From Clostridium simiarum (GTDB lineage Bacteria > Bacillota > Clostridia > Clostridiales > Clostridiaceae), in contig NZ_JAHLQL010000005.1 in the NCBI RefSeq assembly GCF_018919175.1, positions 213,713-277,712 on the forward strand: a DNA stretch of 64,000 nt. The letters are read 5' to 3'. Under the pieces are notes generated by a model. That model saw nothing but the letters and a program-made list of their open reading frames with translations. It ran no database searches and was not told the origin of the DNA. Of the stretch, positions 14,995 through 24,813 are shown one piece after another. The translations under genes were made by a program, and so were the position numbers. The stretch's first letter is position 1. Each line of letters begins with the position of its first letter.

Positions 14995-17790
14995 TTATTT
15001 ATTAAATAATCCTTTTACCCAATTAAAAAATCCCTTTTTCTCTTCTTTTACTTCTACTTTTTGTTCCTTTTTAACTTCAGGTAATTTTATTTCCTCAGTT
15101 TTCATTATGAACTTAACCTTTCCTTCCATGCCTTCTTCCAGTCCAGTAAAGGTTCCATAATTCTCTGATAGTTTTATAACTTCATCCTTAGATGCAAGTA
15201 TGTCATCTATATCTCCTATATTTTCTTTTACCTTATCATTAAGTTTGCCTATTCCTTCTTCATCAAACTGAATCATTCCTTCTTTTAAATCATTTGCTCC
15301 TTTAGCTAACTCATTAGATGCATCCTTTAATTTTAAGGCTCCTGAGCTTAAGTCCTCTGACCCTTTATTAAGCTCTACAGTACCATCATAAAGCATGGAA
15401 GCACCTTGTTGTAACTTATTTATTCCTTGAGTTAATTGTGGCAATTTAGCTAAAGCTTCTCTAGTTTTAACTATGTTATTTTCTTCTAGAGATTCCTTCA
15501 TGATAGCTAATATATCTTCACTATCTTTAAGATGCTTTTGCATAATAACTAGTTGTTTTAAGGCCTCTGGTGAAGTTTTAAGTTTCTCCATTACTTCTGG
15601 TGTCATATTATTTTCTAAAGCAGTAATTAATGGAGTTAATTCTTTTATGTCTTCTTCTAATGCATTAAGTTTCACCATAGCTTCTTTAAACTCTTTTGTA
15701 TCGCTCATTTGTAATAGCTCTTTTGCTACAGCTATATTTTGTTTATTAACTTCTAATGTACTCTTCATTCCTTGTATAGCTGGAAGCATTTGATTTACTT
15801 TATTAAGTTCTCCCATAACATCTTTGTTAGTTAAAACTTCATTTAATCCCTTTAACATAGCTTGTGTTTGTTGATCTTGTATCTTTGCTTGAGCTCCTTT
15901 TAAGGTACTAATCATTTCATTTAGTTTGGACATATTTTCAGGATTTAATGCCTTTGCCATAGATTCTAAAGCTTCTTTATTTTCACCAAGAGCTCCTTGG
16001 AGGCCTATTAGTCTTTGTAAGCTTTCTGACATAGCTTGCATCTTTCCCTTTGAATTAATAAAACCTGTTCTAGCACCTATAATGGCATTATTATATCCTT
16101 CTATTAAGCCCTTTAATTGTTTGTTTATCACTGCTGTTTGCTCATTATCCAAAGGATAAGCCTTATCCACCGCTGTCCTTAAAGCATTAACATTTTCTTC
16201 TTTAACTAATTGATCTGTATTTTTTATAAAGGCTTCTGCTGTCTTTTGTTGTTCTAGTAAGAAACCCTCCATCTCTTTACCATTTACCTTTTGCAAAGCT
16301 GAAGCTGAATCCAATATATTTTTAAATGCAGATGCATTTTGGAATACAGGTGCTAAAGTATCTATCATAGATAAATCCATAACAGCTAGGGAGTTTAACT
16401 CTCCCATCAAAGGCGCTAATTTATCTATATTTTTCATAACCTGTAGTAAAGGTTGTAATTTATTCATATCTACATCTAAATTGCCTAATGCATCAGTAGT
16501 ATTTAATAAAGCCTCCATATTTTTTATGTTTTCTGGTGTTCCTAAAGCTTTTATTTGATCTATCATAGGACTCGCTAAGATCTTTGATATTCCTATAGCT
16601 CTATAATCCACAAAAGTTTTTCCCATAAGGTTCATGTTGTTTTCGTTAATATAAGGCATTAAACCTTGTATTGATGAAACATCCATATCTTTTGCAAAGT
16701 AAGCATCTTCAATTAAAGTTCTTTCTCTTTGAACATTATGATCATCAGTTATAAGAGCAATCTTTTTCTGATTTTCTGCCTTAGCCATTTCAGTTTGTGC
16801 TAAGGCCATTCCTTTTGTTGCAGTGCCTATGCCCTCCTTTAATTGGTAAGCTCCTTCCTTTAAAGTTTTAGAACCAGAACCTAATTTATCTGTACCAGAA
16901 ACTAAATCTCCCATCTTTTCAGCAAATAGGCTTTCACTTTCTGAAAGTTTTGTAGATCCATCTCTCAATTGACTACTAGCTTCTTTTAATTGTTCTATTC
17001 CATCAACTAATTCTGAAAGATTTGTTGATTTTTTTAATGCTTCTACTTCTGGAAGATTAGGTGTAGCTGTTATCATAACAGGTCCTAACTTAAAGCTCTC
17101 TACATCTGCTTCTATTTCAAGTTTATCTTCTATTCCTATATTAATATCTTTTCCATCAAGTCCTAAACTTTCTTTTAATCCTGGTAATCCTATATAAGTT
17201 ATTACAGTATTATTTCCATCAGATATTACCTCTCCTGAGTTTATTTTAACATTTTTAAAGTTATCTAGAGGCAGATTAACTAAGGCTATAGCTGTAAATG
17301 GAGTATATATAGTTTTTTCCTTACCATTAATTGTAACATTATGCGCATCCTTATTCTTCATATCTAAAACCATTTTTAATTTACCAGATTTTCCACCTAG
17401 CTCTTCTGGTTTTACACTTTGTCCATTTAAAGAATAAGAAATATTTATATCTAAAGGTAGATCCTTATCACTTTTTCCTTGATAAAAAATGTCATTGTCT
17501 TTAGACTTCCATGTAATTGATTGTCCATTTATTTCTGGCTTTTCATCACCCTTTACATTTTTAATATCCTTTAGGTTTGATTTATCTTTAACCTCTCCAC
17601 CATTAGGATTATGAAGCCAATTGCTTACTATTTTTTCTTGAACATTTCCTTGTTTATCTAAAGTTATATAAACTGATTCATCCTTTTTCACTAACTCTGC
17701 TGCTTGTACTAAGTTAGGACTTATTATTGAAGCTGCTACTACAAGACTAACTAGTGTTTTTGACATATAATTAAATCTATTATTTTTCAT
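14995..17790 (-). CDS. Exported XXXLXXG heptad-repeat protein, partner of the MMPL exporter
   Basis: Protein of 931 residues with a signal peptide ending near VQAAE. Residues about 260-330 and 800-850 consist of Leu-Gly heptads (QLRDGSTKLSE, GSKTLKEGAYQLKEG, DLSSGALKLKDASNELAKG). These are the YhgE/Pip-type repeats seen in Gram-positive MMPL and ESX-linked proteins. The middle is predicted helical with many Met and Asn. It ends in a Lys/Glu stretch and FFNWVKGLFNK, with no clear C-terminal anchor. It is encoded 20 bp after the MMPL gene and probably forms an extracellular extension of that exporter. No enzymatic motif is visible. Confidence 0.75.
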   Translation of the reverse strand: MKNNRFNYMSKTLVSLVVAASIISPNLVQAAELVKKDESVYITLDKQGNVQEKIVSNWLHNPNGGEVKDKSNLKDIKNVKGDEKPEINGQSITWKSKDNDIFYQGKSDKDLPLDINISYSLNGQSVKPEELGGKSGKLKMVLDMKNKDAHNVTINGKEKTIYTPFTAIALVNLPLDNFKNVKINSGEVISDGNNTVITYIGLPGLKESLGLDGKDINIGIEDKLEIEADVESFKLGPVMITATPNLPEVEALKKSTNLSELVDGIEQLKEASSQLRDGSTKLSESESLFAEKMGDLVSGTDKLGSGSKTLKEGAYQLKEGIGTATKGMALAQTEMAKAENQKKIALITDDHNVQRERTLIEDAYFAKDMDVSSIQGLMPYINENNMNLMGKTFVDYRAIGISKILASPMIDQIKALGTPENIKNMEALLNTTDALGNLDVDMNKLQPLLQVMKNIDKLAPLMGELNSLAVMDLSMIDTLAPVFQNASAFKNILDSASALQKVNGKEMEGFLLEQQKTAEAFIKNTDQLVKEENVNALRTAVDKAYPLDNEQTAVINKQLKGLIEGYNNAIIGARTGFINSKGKMQAMSESLQRLIGLQGALGENKEALESMAKALNPENMSKLNEMISTLKGAQAKIQDQQTQAMLKGLNEVLTNKDVMGELNKVNQMLPAIQGMKSTLEVNKQNIAVAKELLQMSDTKEFKEAMVKLNALEEDIKELTPLITALENNMTPEVMEKLKTSPEALKQLVIMQKHLKDSEDILAIMKESLEENNIVKTREALAKLPQLTQGINKLQQGASMLYDGTVELNKGSEDLSSGALKLKDASNELAKGANDLKEGMIQFDEEGIGKLNDKVKENIGDIDDILASKDEVIKLSENYGTFTGLEEGMEGKVKFIMKTEEIKLPEVKKEQKVEVKEEKKGFFNWVKGLFNK

Positions 17791-17810
17791 AATTTTTCCC
17801 TCCTATGATT

Positions 17811-19907
17811 TTAAGCAGATAACTTAACGTCCTGTTTTTTACCTGTTTTTTCTCTCCATCCTTTTGTTGTAACACCTATAAACTTTTCTGAAACTATTAA
17901 AATAGATGGTAATATAAATATTATAATTAGCATACTTATAAGAGCACCTCTAGACATTAAAAAGCATAAGCTCTTTATAAGTTCCATATCTGAAATAAGC
18001 GCAACTCCTGCAGTGGCTGCAAAGAAAGTAAGAGCACTTGTTACTATAGATTTTGCTGATCCCTCTACAGATATCTTCATAGCTTCAAATTTATCATGTC
18101 CATTTTTTATCTCTTCCTTAAACCTTGAAGTTAATAAAATGGCATAATCTACTGTTGCTCCTAGCTGAATAGTTCCTATTACAATACTTGATATAAATGG
18201 AATTGAAGTTCCTGTATAGTATGGAATACCTAGATTTATAAATATTGCAAGCTCTATGGCTAAAACCAAGATAACTGGTAAAGAGAAAGATAAAAATACC
18301 ATAAATATTATTGCAAATATAGCTGCAATAGATACTACATTAACTCTCTTAAAATCTTGATCTGCAATTTGTATAAGATCCTTAGTTAAAGGTCCCTCTC
18401 CTGAAACCATTCCATCCTTATCGTACTCTTTTACTATATTTATTATTTCATCTATTTGAGCATTTTCCTCATCTTCAGCCGCCTTATATATTGAATTAGC
18501 AATTATTAAATTATATCCATCCTTTTTAAAGTTTGCTTTTATGTCTTCTGGTATAAAGCTTTCTGGAATGGAGCCTCCTATTAATTTATCATAGGATAAA
18601 ACTTTTTCTATTCCATCTACCTTTTCTATTCTATCTACCATTTCTTTCTTTTTATAAGCTGGTATATCATCATTAATTACTACCATATGTGTAGTAGTCA
18701 TATGATAATCTTCTTTAAGTTTGCTTGTAGCTACTACAGATTCCATATCCTTTGGTAAAGATTCATCTAAGTTATAATAAACCTTTGTGTTGTTAGACCC
18801 ATAAATTGCTGGGATAAAGGCTATTAAAAATATAGCTACAAAAACTTTATAATGGTTAGTTACATATTCTGAAACCTTCTTAAATTCAGGTAATATAGTC
18901 TTATGCTGAAATTTGTGTATAGCCTTATCAAAATAAAGTACTAGAGCTGGTAAAACTGTTACTGTACATATTACTCCTAATAAAACTCCCTTTGCCATTA
19001 CAATTCCTATATCTTTTCCTAAAGCTAACTGCATAGCACAGAGTGCAAGGAATCCAGCTATAGTTGTAAGTGAACTACCTGATATAGCTACTATGGTTTT
19101 TGATATAGCCTCCGCCATAGCATTTTCTCTATCATCTACCTTTGATTTTTCTTCTTCATATCTATGAAGTAAAAATATGGAGTAGTCCATGGTAACTCCT
19201 AACTGCAATACAGCTGCTAATGCTTTAGTTATATAGGAAACCTGTCCAAAGAATATATTAGTTCCAAAGTTATATAAAATAGCAAATCCAATGGATGCTA
19301 AGAATATAAATGGTATAAGCACAGATTCCATGGTAAGTGCTAGTACCACAGTGGATAATGCTACTGCAATCAATACATATATTGGAGTCTGTTTATCAGA
19401 AAGATCCTTTGTATCTTTTACAATAGCAGACAAACCACTTAAAAAGCTCTGTTTATTCATTACTTTTCTTATAGAAGTTATAGCTTCTTGAGTCTTTTCT
19501 GATGAGCTACCTTCTTCATACTTTATTATCACCATTGTAGAATTTTTACTATAGAGTGAATCTTTTATTTTATCTGGTAATATCTCTTTTGGAATGGTGA
19601 TATCTAAAACGTCATCTATCCATAATACGCTATCTACACCATCAACTTTTTGAATATCTTCTTTTATTTTTGCCACATCTTTAGACTCTGTATCCTCAAT
19701 AATCAGCATGGATAATGATGCACTAGCGAAATTCTTATCTAGTATTTCTTGTCCTTTCATAGAATCTAAATCCTGTGGTAAATAGGTAAGTATATCATAA
19801 TTTATCTTAGTATTTATCATACCGTAAGCAGCAGGAAGTAAAAGTGCTATTGCTACTATAAGCACAATATTTCTGTGCTTAGCTATGAATTCACCAAATT
19901 TTTTCAA
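17811..19907 (-). CDS. MMPL family RND-type exporter
   Basis: Protein of 698 residues with two homologous halves, each a membrane helix, an extracytoplasmic loop and a five- to six-helix bundle, about 12 helices in all. The proton-relay Asp-Tyr pairs occur in both halves (GVTMDYSIFLLHRY and GATVDYAILLTSRF). The family exports lipids, fatty acids or hydrophobic drugs using the proton gradient. It lies between the TetR gene and its heptad-repeat partner and should be induced by whatever ligand the TetR protein binds. Confidence 0.88.
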   Translation of the reverse strand: MKKFGEFIAKHRNIVLIVAIALLLPAAYGMINTKINYDILTYLPQDLDSMKGQEILDKNFASASLSMLIIEDTESKDVAKIKEDIQKVDGVDSVLWIDDVLDITIPKEILPDKIKDSLYSKNSTMVIIKYEEGSSSEKTQEAITSIRKVMNKQSFLSGLSAIVKDTKDLSDKQTPIYVLIAVALSTVVLALTMESVLIPFIFLASIGFAILYNFGTNIFFGQVSYITKALAAVLQLGVTMDYSIFLLHRYEEEKSKVDDRENAMAEAISKTIVAISGSSLTTIAGFLALCAMQLALGKDIGIVMAKGVLLGVICTVTVLPALVLYFDKAIHKFQHKTILPEFKKVSEYVTNHYKVFVAIFLIAFIPAIYGSNNTKVYYNLDESLPKDMESVVATSKLKEDYHMTTTHMVVINDDIPAYKKKEMVDRIEKVDGIEKVLSYDKLIGGSIPESFIPEDIKANFKKDGYNLIIANSIYKAAEDEENAQIDEIINIVKEYDKDGMVSGEGPLTKDLIQIADQDFKRVNVVSIAAIFAIIFMVFLSFSLPVILVLAIELAIFINLGIPYYTGTSIPFISSIVIGTIQLGATVDYAILLTSRFKEEIKNGHDKFEAMKISVEGSAKSIVTSALTFFAATAGVALISDMELIKSLCFLMSRGALISMLIIIFILPSILIVSEKFIGVTTKGWREKTGKKQDVKLSA

Positions 19908-19931
19908 GTCATTTCATCCCTTTCTTAGCTT

Positions 19932-20555
19932 TTAAGCTTTTAACATTTTCTCTATAGTTTTAAACAGCGTTGGTTTCATACTATCTATTCCATAAGGTTC
20001 TTCTAGTATAATGCTGCTATAACAAACACTTCCTATAAGCTCTATAATCATAAAAAGAGTCTTTTCACATTCCTCTTCATCTATTCCTAAAGCTTTCATA
20101 TTTGTTATGAATACAGCTACTATTTCTCTCATGTCAGCATGCTGCTCTGGCTGCATTATAGCCCTTCTATACACCCCCCAAGAGAAGTTCTTGTTTATAA
20201 GCTTAAGCATGAGCTTATTATCTTTAAAGTACTCAATTATATAATCCACATTAAACAGAAACATATCTGTAAAGCTATCAAAAGTTCTTTCCTTTGTTTT
20301 TTCCATAGCTTCTTTTATAACCATTGAACTCTTCTGAAGTATTATTTTGTTTATTATGTCATACTTATCCTTAAAGTAAAGATAGAAGGTTCCTTTTGCC
20401 ACTCCGGCCTTTTTTACAATATCATCTATTGCCGTATTTTGAATTCCCTTTGTGGTAAAGAGATCATAGGCAGCACTATACAAATCTTTTTCTTTCATAT
20501 TTTTTTTATCTTGCGCTCTACCTCTCTTTGGAACTTCTTTTGTTACTTCTCTCAT
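19932..20555 (-). CDS. TetR family repressor of the MMPL operon
   Basis: Protein of 207 residues with a basic N-terminal tail and the TetR helix-turn-helix (TKGIQNTAIDDIVKKAGVAKGTFYLYFKDKYDI, here in two parts around KKAG) followed by an all-helical ligand domain. It is the first gene of the tetR-MMPL-heptad operon. Two near-identical operator palindromes flank its own promoter, so it is almost certainly autorepressing. The ligand is unknown, perhaps a fatty acid or membrane-active compound. Confidence 0.88.
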   Translation of the reverse strand: MREVTKEVPKRGRAQDKKNMKEKDLYSAAYDLFTTKGIQNTAIDDIVKKAGVAKGTFYLYFKDKYDIINKIILQKSSMVIKEAMEKTKERTFDSFTDMFLFNVDYIIEYFKDNKLMLKLINKNFSWGVYRRAIMQPEQHADMREIVAVFITNMKALGIDEEECEKTLFMIIELIGSVCYSSIILEEPYGIDSMKPTLFKTIEKMLKA

Positions 20556-20584
20556 CTCATCCTCTCCTGATCAAAATTAATATT

Positions 20585-20601
20585 AATGACCATTAGTCAT
20601 T
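20585..20601. promoter_or_regulatory. TetR operator 1
   Basis: AATGAC-CATTA-GTCATT, a perfect 6-5-6 inverted repeat downstream of the -10 box and 30 bp from the tetR start. It shares its core TGACCAWTAGTCA with operator 2. Confidence 0.7.
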
Positions 20602-20616
20602 TAATTTACATATATT

Positions 20617-20644
20617 ATTATATAACTAAATGACCAATAGTCAA
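20617..20644 (-). promoter_or_regulatory. Promoter of the tetR-MMPL operon
   Basis: Minus strand TTGACT (20639-20644), 16 bp, TATAAT (20617-20622). The -35 is inside operator 2, and operator 1 covers the start region. Confidence 0.65.
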
Positions 20645-20645
20645 T
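20629..20645. promoter_or_regulatory. TetR operator 2
   Basis: AATGAC-CAATA-GTCAAT, the same palindrome with one arm mismatch. It is offset 44 bp from operator 1, about four helical turns, and overlaps the -35 box. Confidence 0.65.
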
Positions 20646-20882
20646 ATTTTTTTACCAACTATTTTGTTAACAATATTTGAAGGGTATTTGAACTAAATTT
20701 TACAAATTTTAAGTGTATACATTTACTTCCTTGAAAGCACTAAGTTTCATTTGTTCATTATTATGCGTAATTTTAAATACTTTTATTTTATATCAAATAT
20801 ACAATAAAATTCTTCAATACATTTTAGTGTAAATTATAAAATTTGCTTATCTAAGCTTTGATAAAATGATGTTTTTTTCTGT

Positions 20883-20912
20883 TTGATATGGAAATTAATA
20901 ATATAGTATAAT
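20883..20912 (+). promoter_or_regulatory. Promoter of the ABC-F gene
   Basis: TTGATA (20883-20888), 18 bp, TATAAT (20907-20912), giving a leader of about 85 nt. The 20646-20880 stretch shows no feature. Confidence 0.5.
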
Positions 20913-21005
20913 GTAGGGTGAATATATAAACTTTGTTTTTATATTAATAAGGAAAGATTCTAGCAATAAGCTATATAAAATAAAAAGGGCAAGGCGGTAT
21001 TAAAA

Positions 21006-22919
21006 ATGATTGTTATTGGTTGTAAAGATGTACATAAAAGTTATGGTATAGATGTAATATTAGATAAAATCACATTTTCTATAAATGAAGGTGACAAAGT
21101 AGGTTTTATAGGGGCTAATGGTGCTGGTAAATCTACCTTGTTTAAAATATTAACCGGAGAATTATCTCAAGATAGTGGAGATGTATTTATAGATAAAAAC
21201 AAAACCTTAGGTTATCTTTCTCAGCATCTGTCTTTAGAGTCTTATAATAGTATTTATGATGAGATGCTTTCTGTTTTTAGTGACATACTTAATATGGAAG
21301 AAAGATTAAGAGAGTTAGAGATAAAATTAAATGAACCTTATGATCCTAATAAAGCTGCTTATCATGATAAGCTTATAAAAGAATATACTACACTCACTGA
21401 CTTGTATAATAATAAAGGTGGATATGTATATAAAGGTGACATTAATAGAGTCTTAAAAGGTTTAGGTTTTTTAGAAGAGGATTATAATAAACCTATAAGA
21501 GTTTTAAGTGGAGGTCAAAAAACTAGAGTAGCCCTTTGTAAGCTTCTTCTTACAAAGCCTGAAATACTGCTTCTTGATGAGCCTACAAACCACTTAGACT
21601 TAGAGGCTATAGAATGGCTGGAAGAATACCTAAAGGCATATAAGGGGACTATAATTATTATATCCCATGATAGATTTTTCTTAGATGCTATAACCACCCA
21701 TACCTTTGAACTTATAAATGGACATGTGGATTGCTATAATGCAAGTTATTCAAAATACATAGATCTTAGAAAAAAAGAGTTTGAAACAAAATTAAAGGCT
21801 TATAATCTTCAACAGTCTGAAATTAAAAGGCAGGAGGATATAATTGAAAGATATAGATCTTTTAATAGAGAAAAAAGTATTCGTGCTGCTGAAAGTAGAG
21901 AAAAAGCCTTAGCTAAAATAGAAAGATTAGAAGCACCGGATAAAGATCCTAAGGCATCCAAAATAAAGTTTGAAACCTTAGTAAAAAGTGGAAATGATGT
22001 ACTTCATGTAGAAGATCTAAGTAAAAGTTTTGGAGAAAATAAGCTATTTGAACAGGTTAACTTCGATGTGAAAAGAGGAGAGCGCATTGCACTTATTGGC
22101 GAAAACGGTAGGGGTAAAACTACTCTTTTTAATATAATAATGGATAAATTACCTTCTGATAGAGGAATAAAGGTTCTAGGTAAAAATGTTTTTATAGGAT
22201 ACTATGATCAAGAGCAATCTGACCTACATGAGGAAAAAACTATTATAGATGAGATTTGGGATGACTATCCTGATATGACTACTACTCAGGTTAGAAACGC
22301 TTTAGCCTCCTTCCTCTTTACTGGTGATGATGTTTTTAAGGATATAAGCAAGCTAAGCGGTGGGGAAAAGTGTAGAATAAATCTTTTAAAGCTTATGTTA
22401 TCAAAAGCTAACTTCCTACTATTAGATGAGCCTACTAACCACTTAGATATTATGTCAAGAGAAGCCTTAGAAGAAGCTATAAGTGGCTATGATGGCACTA
22501 TTATAGTTATATCTCACGATAGATACTTTTTAAATAAAGTAATAGATAAAATCTTTGAGCTTAACTCTGATGGAATAAAAGAGTATTTAGGAAACTATAC
22601 TTATTTTCAAGAGAAGAAAAAAAATCCTCAAAGGTATGAAGGCTTAGAAGAGCTTCAAAATAAAAGTAAAACTCAAATAGCCGAGGAAAGACGTAAAAAA
22701 AGAGAAGCAGATAAAAAGGCAAAGGACGAAGTAAAAAGAGTTAAATCTATAGAGGAAAAAATAGCTACCATAGAATCTAATATAGTAGAACTACAAGAAC
22801 TTTTATGTTTAGAAGAAGTATACTCTAATCCAGAAAAAAGCGAATCTATCCACAGGGAAATTTCTGAACTAGAGCAAAATGTGGAAGATTTATATAAACA
22901 GTGGGAAAAGCTGATATAG
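21006..22919 (+). CDS. ABC-F family ATPase (ribosome-associated type)
   Basis: Soluble protein of 637 residues with two ABC domains and no membrane segments. Walker A motifs are GANGAGKST and GENGRGKTT, signatures LSGGQKTR and LSGGEKCR, and Walker B regions LLLDEPTNHLD occur twice. A charged linker of about 80 residues (P-site tRNA interaction motif) joins them, and a C-terminal coiled coil follows. ABC-F proteins act on ribosomes, relieving stalls or protecting from antibiotics. The length and tail resemble the Uup/YdiF/YfmR group rather than a dedicated resistance protein. It is monocistronic; the terminator stem includes its stop codon. Confidence 0.88.
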   Translation: MIVIGCKDVHKSYGIDVILDKITFSINEGDKVGFIGANGAGKSTLFKILTGELSQDSGDVFIDKNKTLGYLSQHLSLESYNSIYDEMLSVFSDILNMEERLRELEIKLNEPYDPNKAAYHDKLIKEYTTLTDLYNNKGGYVYKGDINRVLKGLGFLEEDYNKPIRVLSGGQKTRVALCKLLLTKPEILLLDEPTNHLDLEAIEWLEEYLKAYKGTIIIISHDRFFLDAITTHTFELINGHVDCYNASYSKYIDLRKKEFETKLKAYNLQQSEIKRQEDIIERYRSFNREKSIRAAESREKALAKIERLEAPDKDPKASKIKFETLVKSGNDVLHVEDLSKSFGENKLFEQVNFDVKRGERIALIGENGRGKTTLFNIIMDKLPSDRGIKVLGKNVFIGYYDQEQSDLHEEKTIIDEIWDDYPDMTTTQVRNALASFLFTGDDVFKDISKLSGGEKCRINLLKLMLSKANFLLLDEPTNHLDIMSREALEEAISGYDGTIIVISHDRYFLNKVIDKIFELNSDGIKEYLGNYTYFQEKKKNPQRYEGLEELQNKSKTQIAEERRKKREADKKAKDEVKRVKSIEEKIATIESNIVELQELLCLEEVYSNPEKSESIHREISELEQNVEDLYKQWEKLI

Positions 22920-22940
22920 TTTAACTATATCAGCTTTTTT
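22906..22940 (+). terminator. Terminator of the ABC-F gene
   Basis: AAGCTGATATAG-TTTAA-CTATATCAGCTT followed by T4. The left arm contains the TAG stop codon. Confidence 0.88.
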
Positions 22941-23054
22941 AAATTTTATTCCATGTTCATTTTAAGTATGAACTTATCTATTTCTATCTATTCTAATATT
23001 TCAATCCATGCTCATTTTTTAATTTTATTATATATTATAATTTACATTCTAATA

Positions 23055-23477
23055 CTATAAAACCTTTGGAGGCATTACAGTTGCTATTCCTTCTATGACC
23101 ACTTTTCCATGTTGGTTTGTGCAAATAGTTTTCAACTTAATTCTATTCTTTTCCTTTATCATTTCTATAACTTCTGCTTCCGCTTTTATTGTATCTCCAA
23201 TCTTTACGGGAGCTGTAAACTTTAACTCTTGTCCAAGATAAATAGTTCCAGGACCAGGTAAGTGCATACCTAGAACTGTAGATATTAATCCAGAAACCAA
23301 CACTCCATGAGCTATTCTGCCTTGAAACATTGTATTTTCAGAAGCTACTTGATTAATATGTGCTGGATTTAAATCTCCAGTTATACCAGCAAAAAGATAT
23401 ACATCTGATTCAGAAATTGTTTTTTCAAAACAAGCCTTGTCTCCCAAATTTATTTCCTCAATAGTTTTACCCATCAT
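23055..23477 (-). CDS. MaoC-type (R)-specific enoyl-CoA hydratase
   Basis: Hot-dog-fold protein of about 141 residues with the MaoC/PhaJ hydratase motif FAGITGDLNPAHIN, in which Asp and His are catalytic, followed by GRIAHGVLVSGL. It interconverts enoyl-CoA and (R)-3-hydroxyacyl-CoA. ATG 23477 follows AAAGGTGG; an upstream in-frame GTG at 23489 is within that site. It is the third gene behind the sigma-54 promoter at 25921-25936, after the KAS III-like and CoA-transferase genes. Confidence 0.85.
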   Translation of the reverse strand: MMGKTIEEINLGDKACFEKTISESDVYLFAGITGDLNPAHINQVASENTMFQGRIAHGVLVSGLISTVLGMHLPGPGTIYLGQELKFTAPVKIGDTIKAEAEVIEMIKEKNRIKLKTICTNQHGKVVIEGIATVMPPKVL

Positions 23478-23498
23478 ATTAATGACCACCTTTCTTTA

Positions 23499-24794
23499 TT
23501 ACCATAATAAGTTCTTTTCAGCTTCTCTTTTTATATCTTCTCTAAAATCAGGATGGGCTATAGAGATAAGATTATCTACTCTTTCTTTTAATCCTCTACC
23601 TCTTAAATTAGCCACTCCATATTCAGTAACTACATAATCTACATCATTTCTTGAAAGTGATACTGCAGCTCCCTGTGTAAGAAAAGGTACTATAGTAGAT
23701 ATACTTCCTTTTTTAGCTGTGGAATATAAAGCAATAATTGATTTTCCTCCCACACTATTTAAAGCTCCAACAGCAGTATCTGATTGCCCTCCTGTTCCAC
23801 TATACTGTCTTAATCCTATAGATTCAGAGGCACATTGTCCTGTAAGGTCAACTTGCAAAGTGGTATTTATAGATACCATTTTATAGTTCTGTCCTATTAT
23901 ATAAGGATCATTAGTGTATCCTCCTCTTTTAAGCTCTACTCCCATGTTATCATCTATAAAATCATATAATTTCTTTGTTCCAAGAGCGAAGGTTCCAATA
24001 AATTTATTTTTATGAAGAGTTTTTCTTCTATTTGTAATAACCCCAGCCTTATAAAGGTCATACATTCCATCTGTTATCATTTCAGTGTGGATACCAAGAT
24101 CCTTTTTATTCATTAAGGCTTTAGAAACTGCATTAGGTATTCCACCTATACCCAATTGTATTGTGGAACCGTCCTCCACAAGCTCTGCAATGTAGTTTCC
24201 AATTATCATATCTTTTTCACTTGGCTCAACAATTTGTAGTTCAGGTACATCTGTATGATTTTCATATATAAAATCCACTTCACTTATATGGACAGAAGTA
24301 TCTCCATATACTCTTGGTAAATTCTCATTTATCTCCAATATAACTATATCTGCATTTTCAATGTACTCTCTCTCATAGGTTACAGATAAAGATAATGAAA
24401 AATATCCATGTTTATCCATAGGTGTAGCAGTACCTACAAATATATTTGGCTTTTTATAATCTAACCTTTTTACTGCAGAAAGATGAAGATGATTTGGTAT
24501 AAATGTAGTAGTCTTAAATTCATGTGACTTTCTCGTTAAGGGACTATAAAACCAAGTTTCGTTAGTAAAATGCCCCTTCATGTCTTTTGATGATGTAAAC
24601 TCATAGTTTTCCATATTTAAACATGTAACCACAGATACATTTTCAACATTATTTTTAGCTCTATGGAGGTTTTTAAGAAATGCCCTTGGCTCTGAACCTG
24701 CCATAGCTACCACTACTTCATCATTAGATTTAACTTTACTTACTGCTTCATCCACAGTTATTAATTTTCTTTTAAATTCTTCTCTGAAATCCAT
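23499..24794 (-). CDS. Acetyl-CoA hydrolase/CoA-transferase family protein (4-hydroxybutyrate or butyrate CoA-transferase type)
   Basis: Protein of 431 residues of the Cat1/4-hydroxybutyrate CoA-transferase family. GIGGIPNAV near residue 220, YSGTGGQSD and the catalytic Glu in VTEYGVANLRGR are visible. It moves CoA from a donor such as acetyl-CoA to a carboxylate. In this operon it probably activates the acid made by the transporter-linked hydrolases. The start follows AGGAGG with good spacing, and the gene lies 19 bp after the KAS III-like gene. The acid is not predictable. Confidence 0.82.
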   Translation of the reverse strand: MDFREEFKRKLITVDEAVSKVKSNDEVVVAMAGSEPRAFLKNLHRAKNNVENVSVVTCLNMENYEFTSSKDMKGHFTNETWFYSPLTRKSHEFKTTTFIPNHLHLSAVKRLDYKKPNIFVGTATPMDKHGYFSLSLSVTYEREYIENADIVILEINENLPRVYGDTSVHISEVDFIYENHTDVPELQIVEPSEKDMIIGNYIAELVEDGSTIQLGIGGIPNAVSKALMNKKDLGIHTEMITDGMYDLYKAGVITNRRKTLHKNKFIGTFALGTKKLYDFIDDNMGVELKRGGYTNDPYIIGQNYKMVSINTTLQVDLTGQCASESIGLRQYSGTGGQSDTAVGALNSVGGKSIIALYSTAKKGSISTIVPFLTQGAAVSLSRNDVDYVVTEYGVANLRGRGLKERVDNLISIAHPDFREDIKREAEKNLLW

Positions 24795-24813
24795 ATAACT
24801 GTCCTCCTAACTA

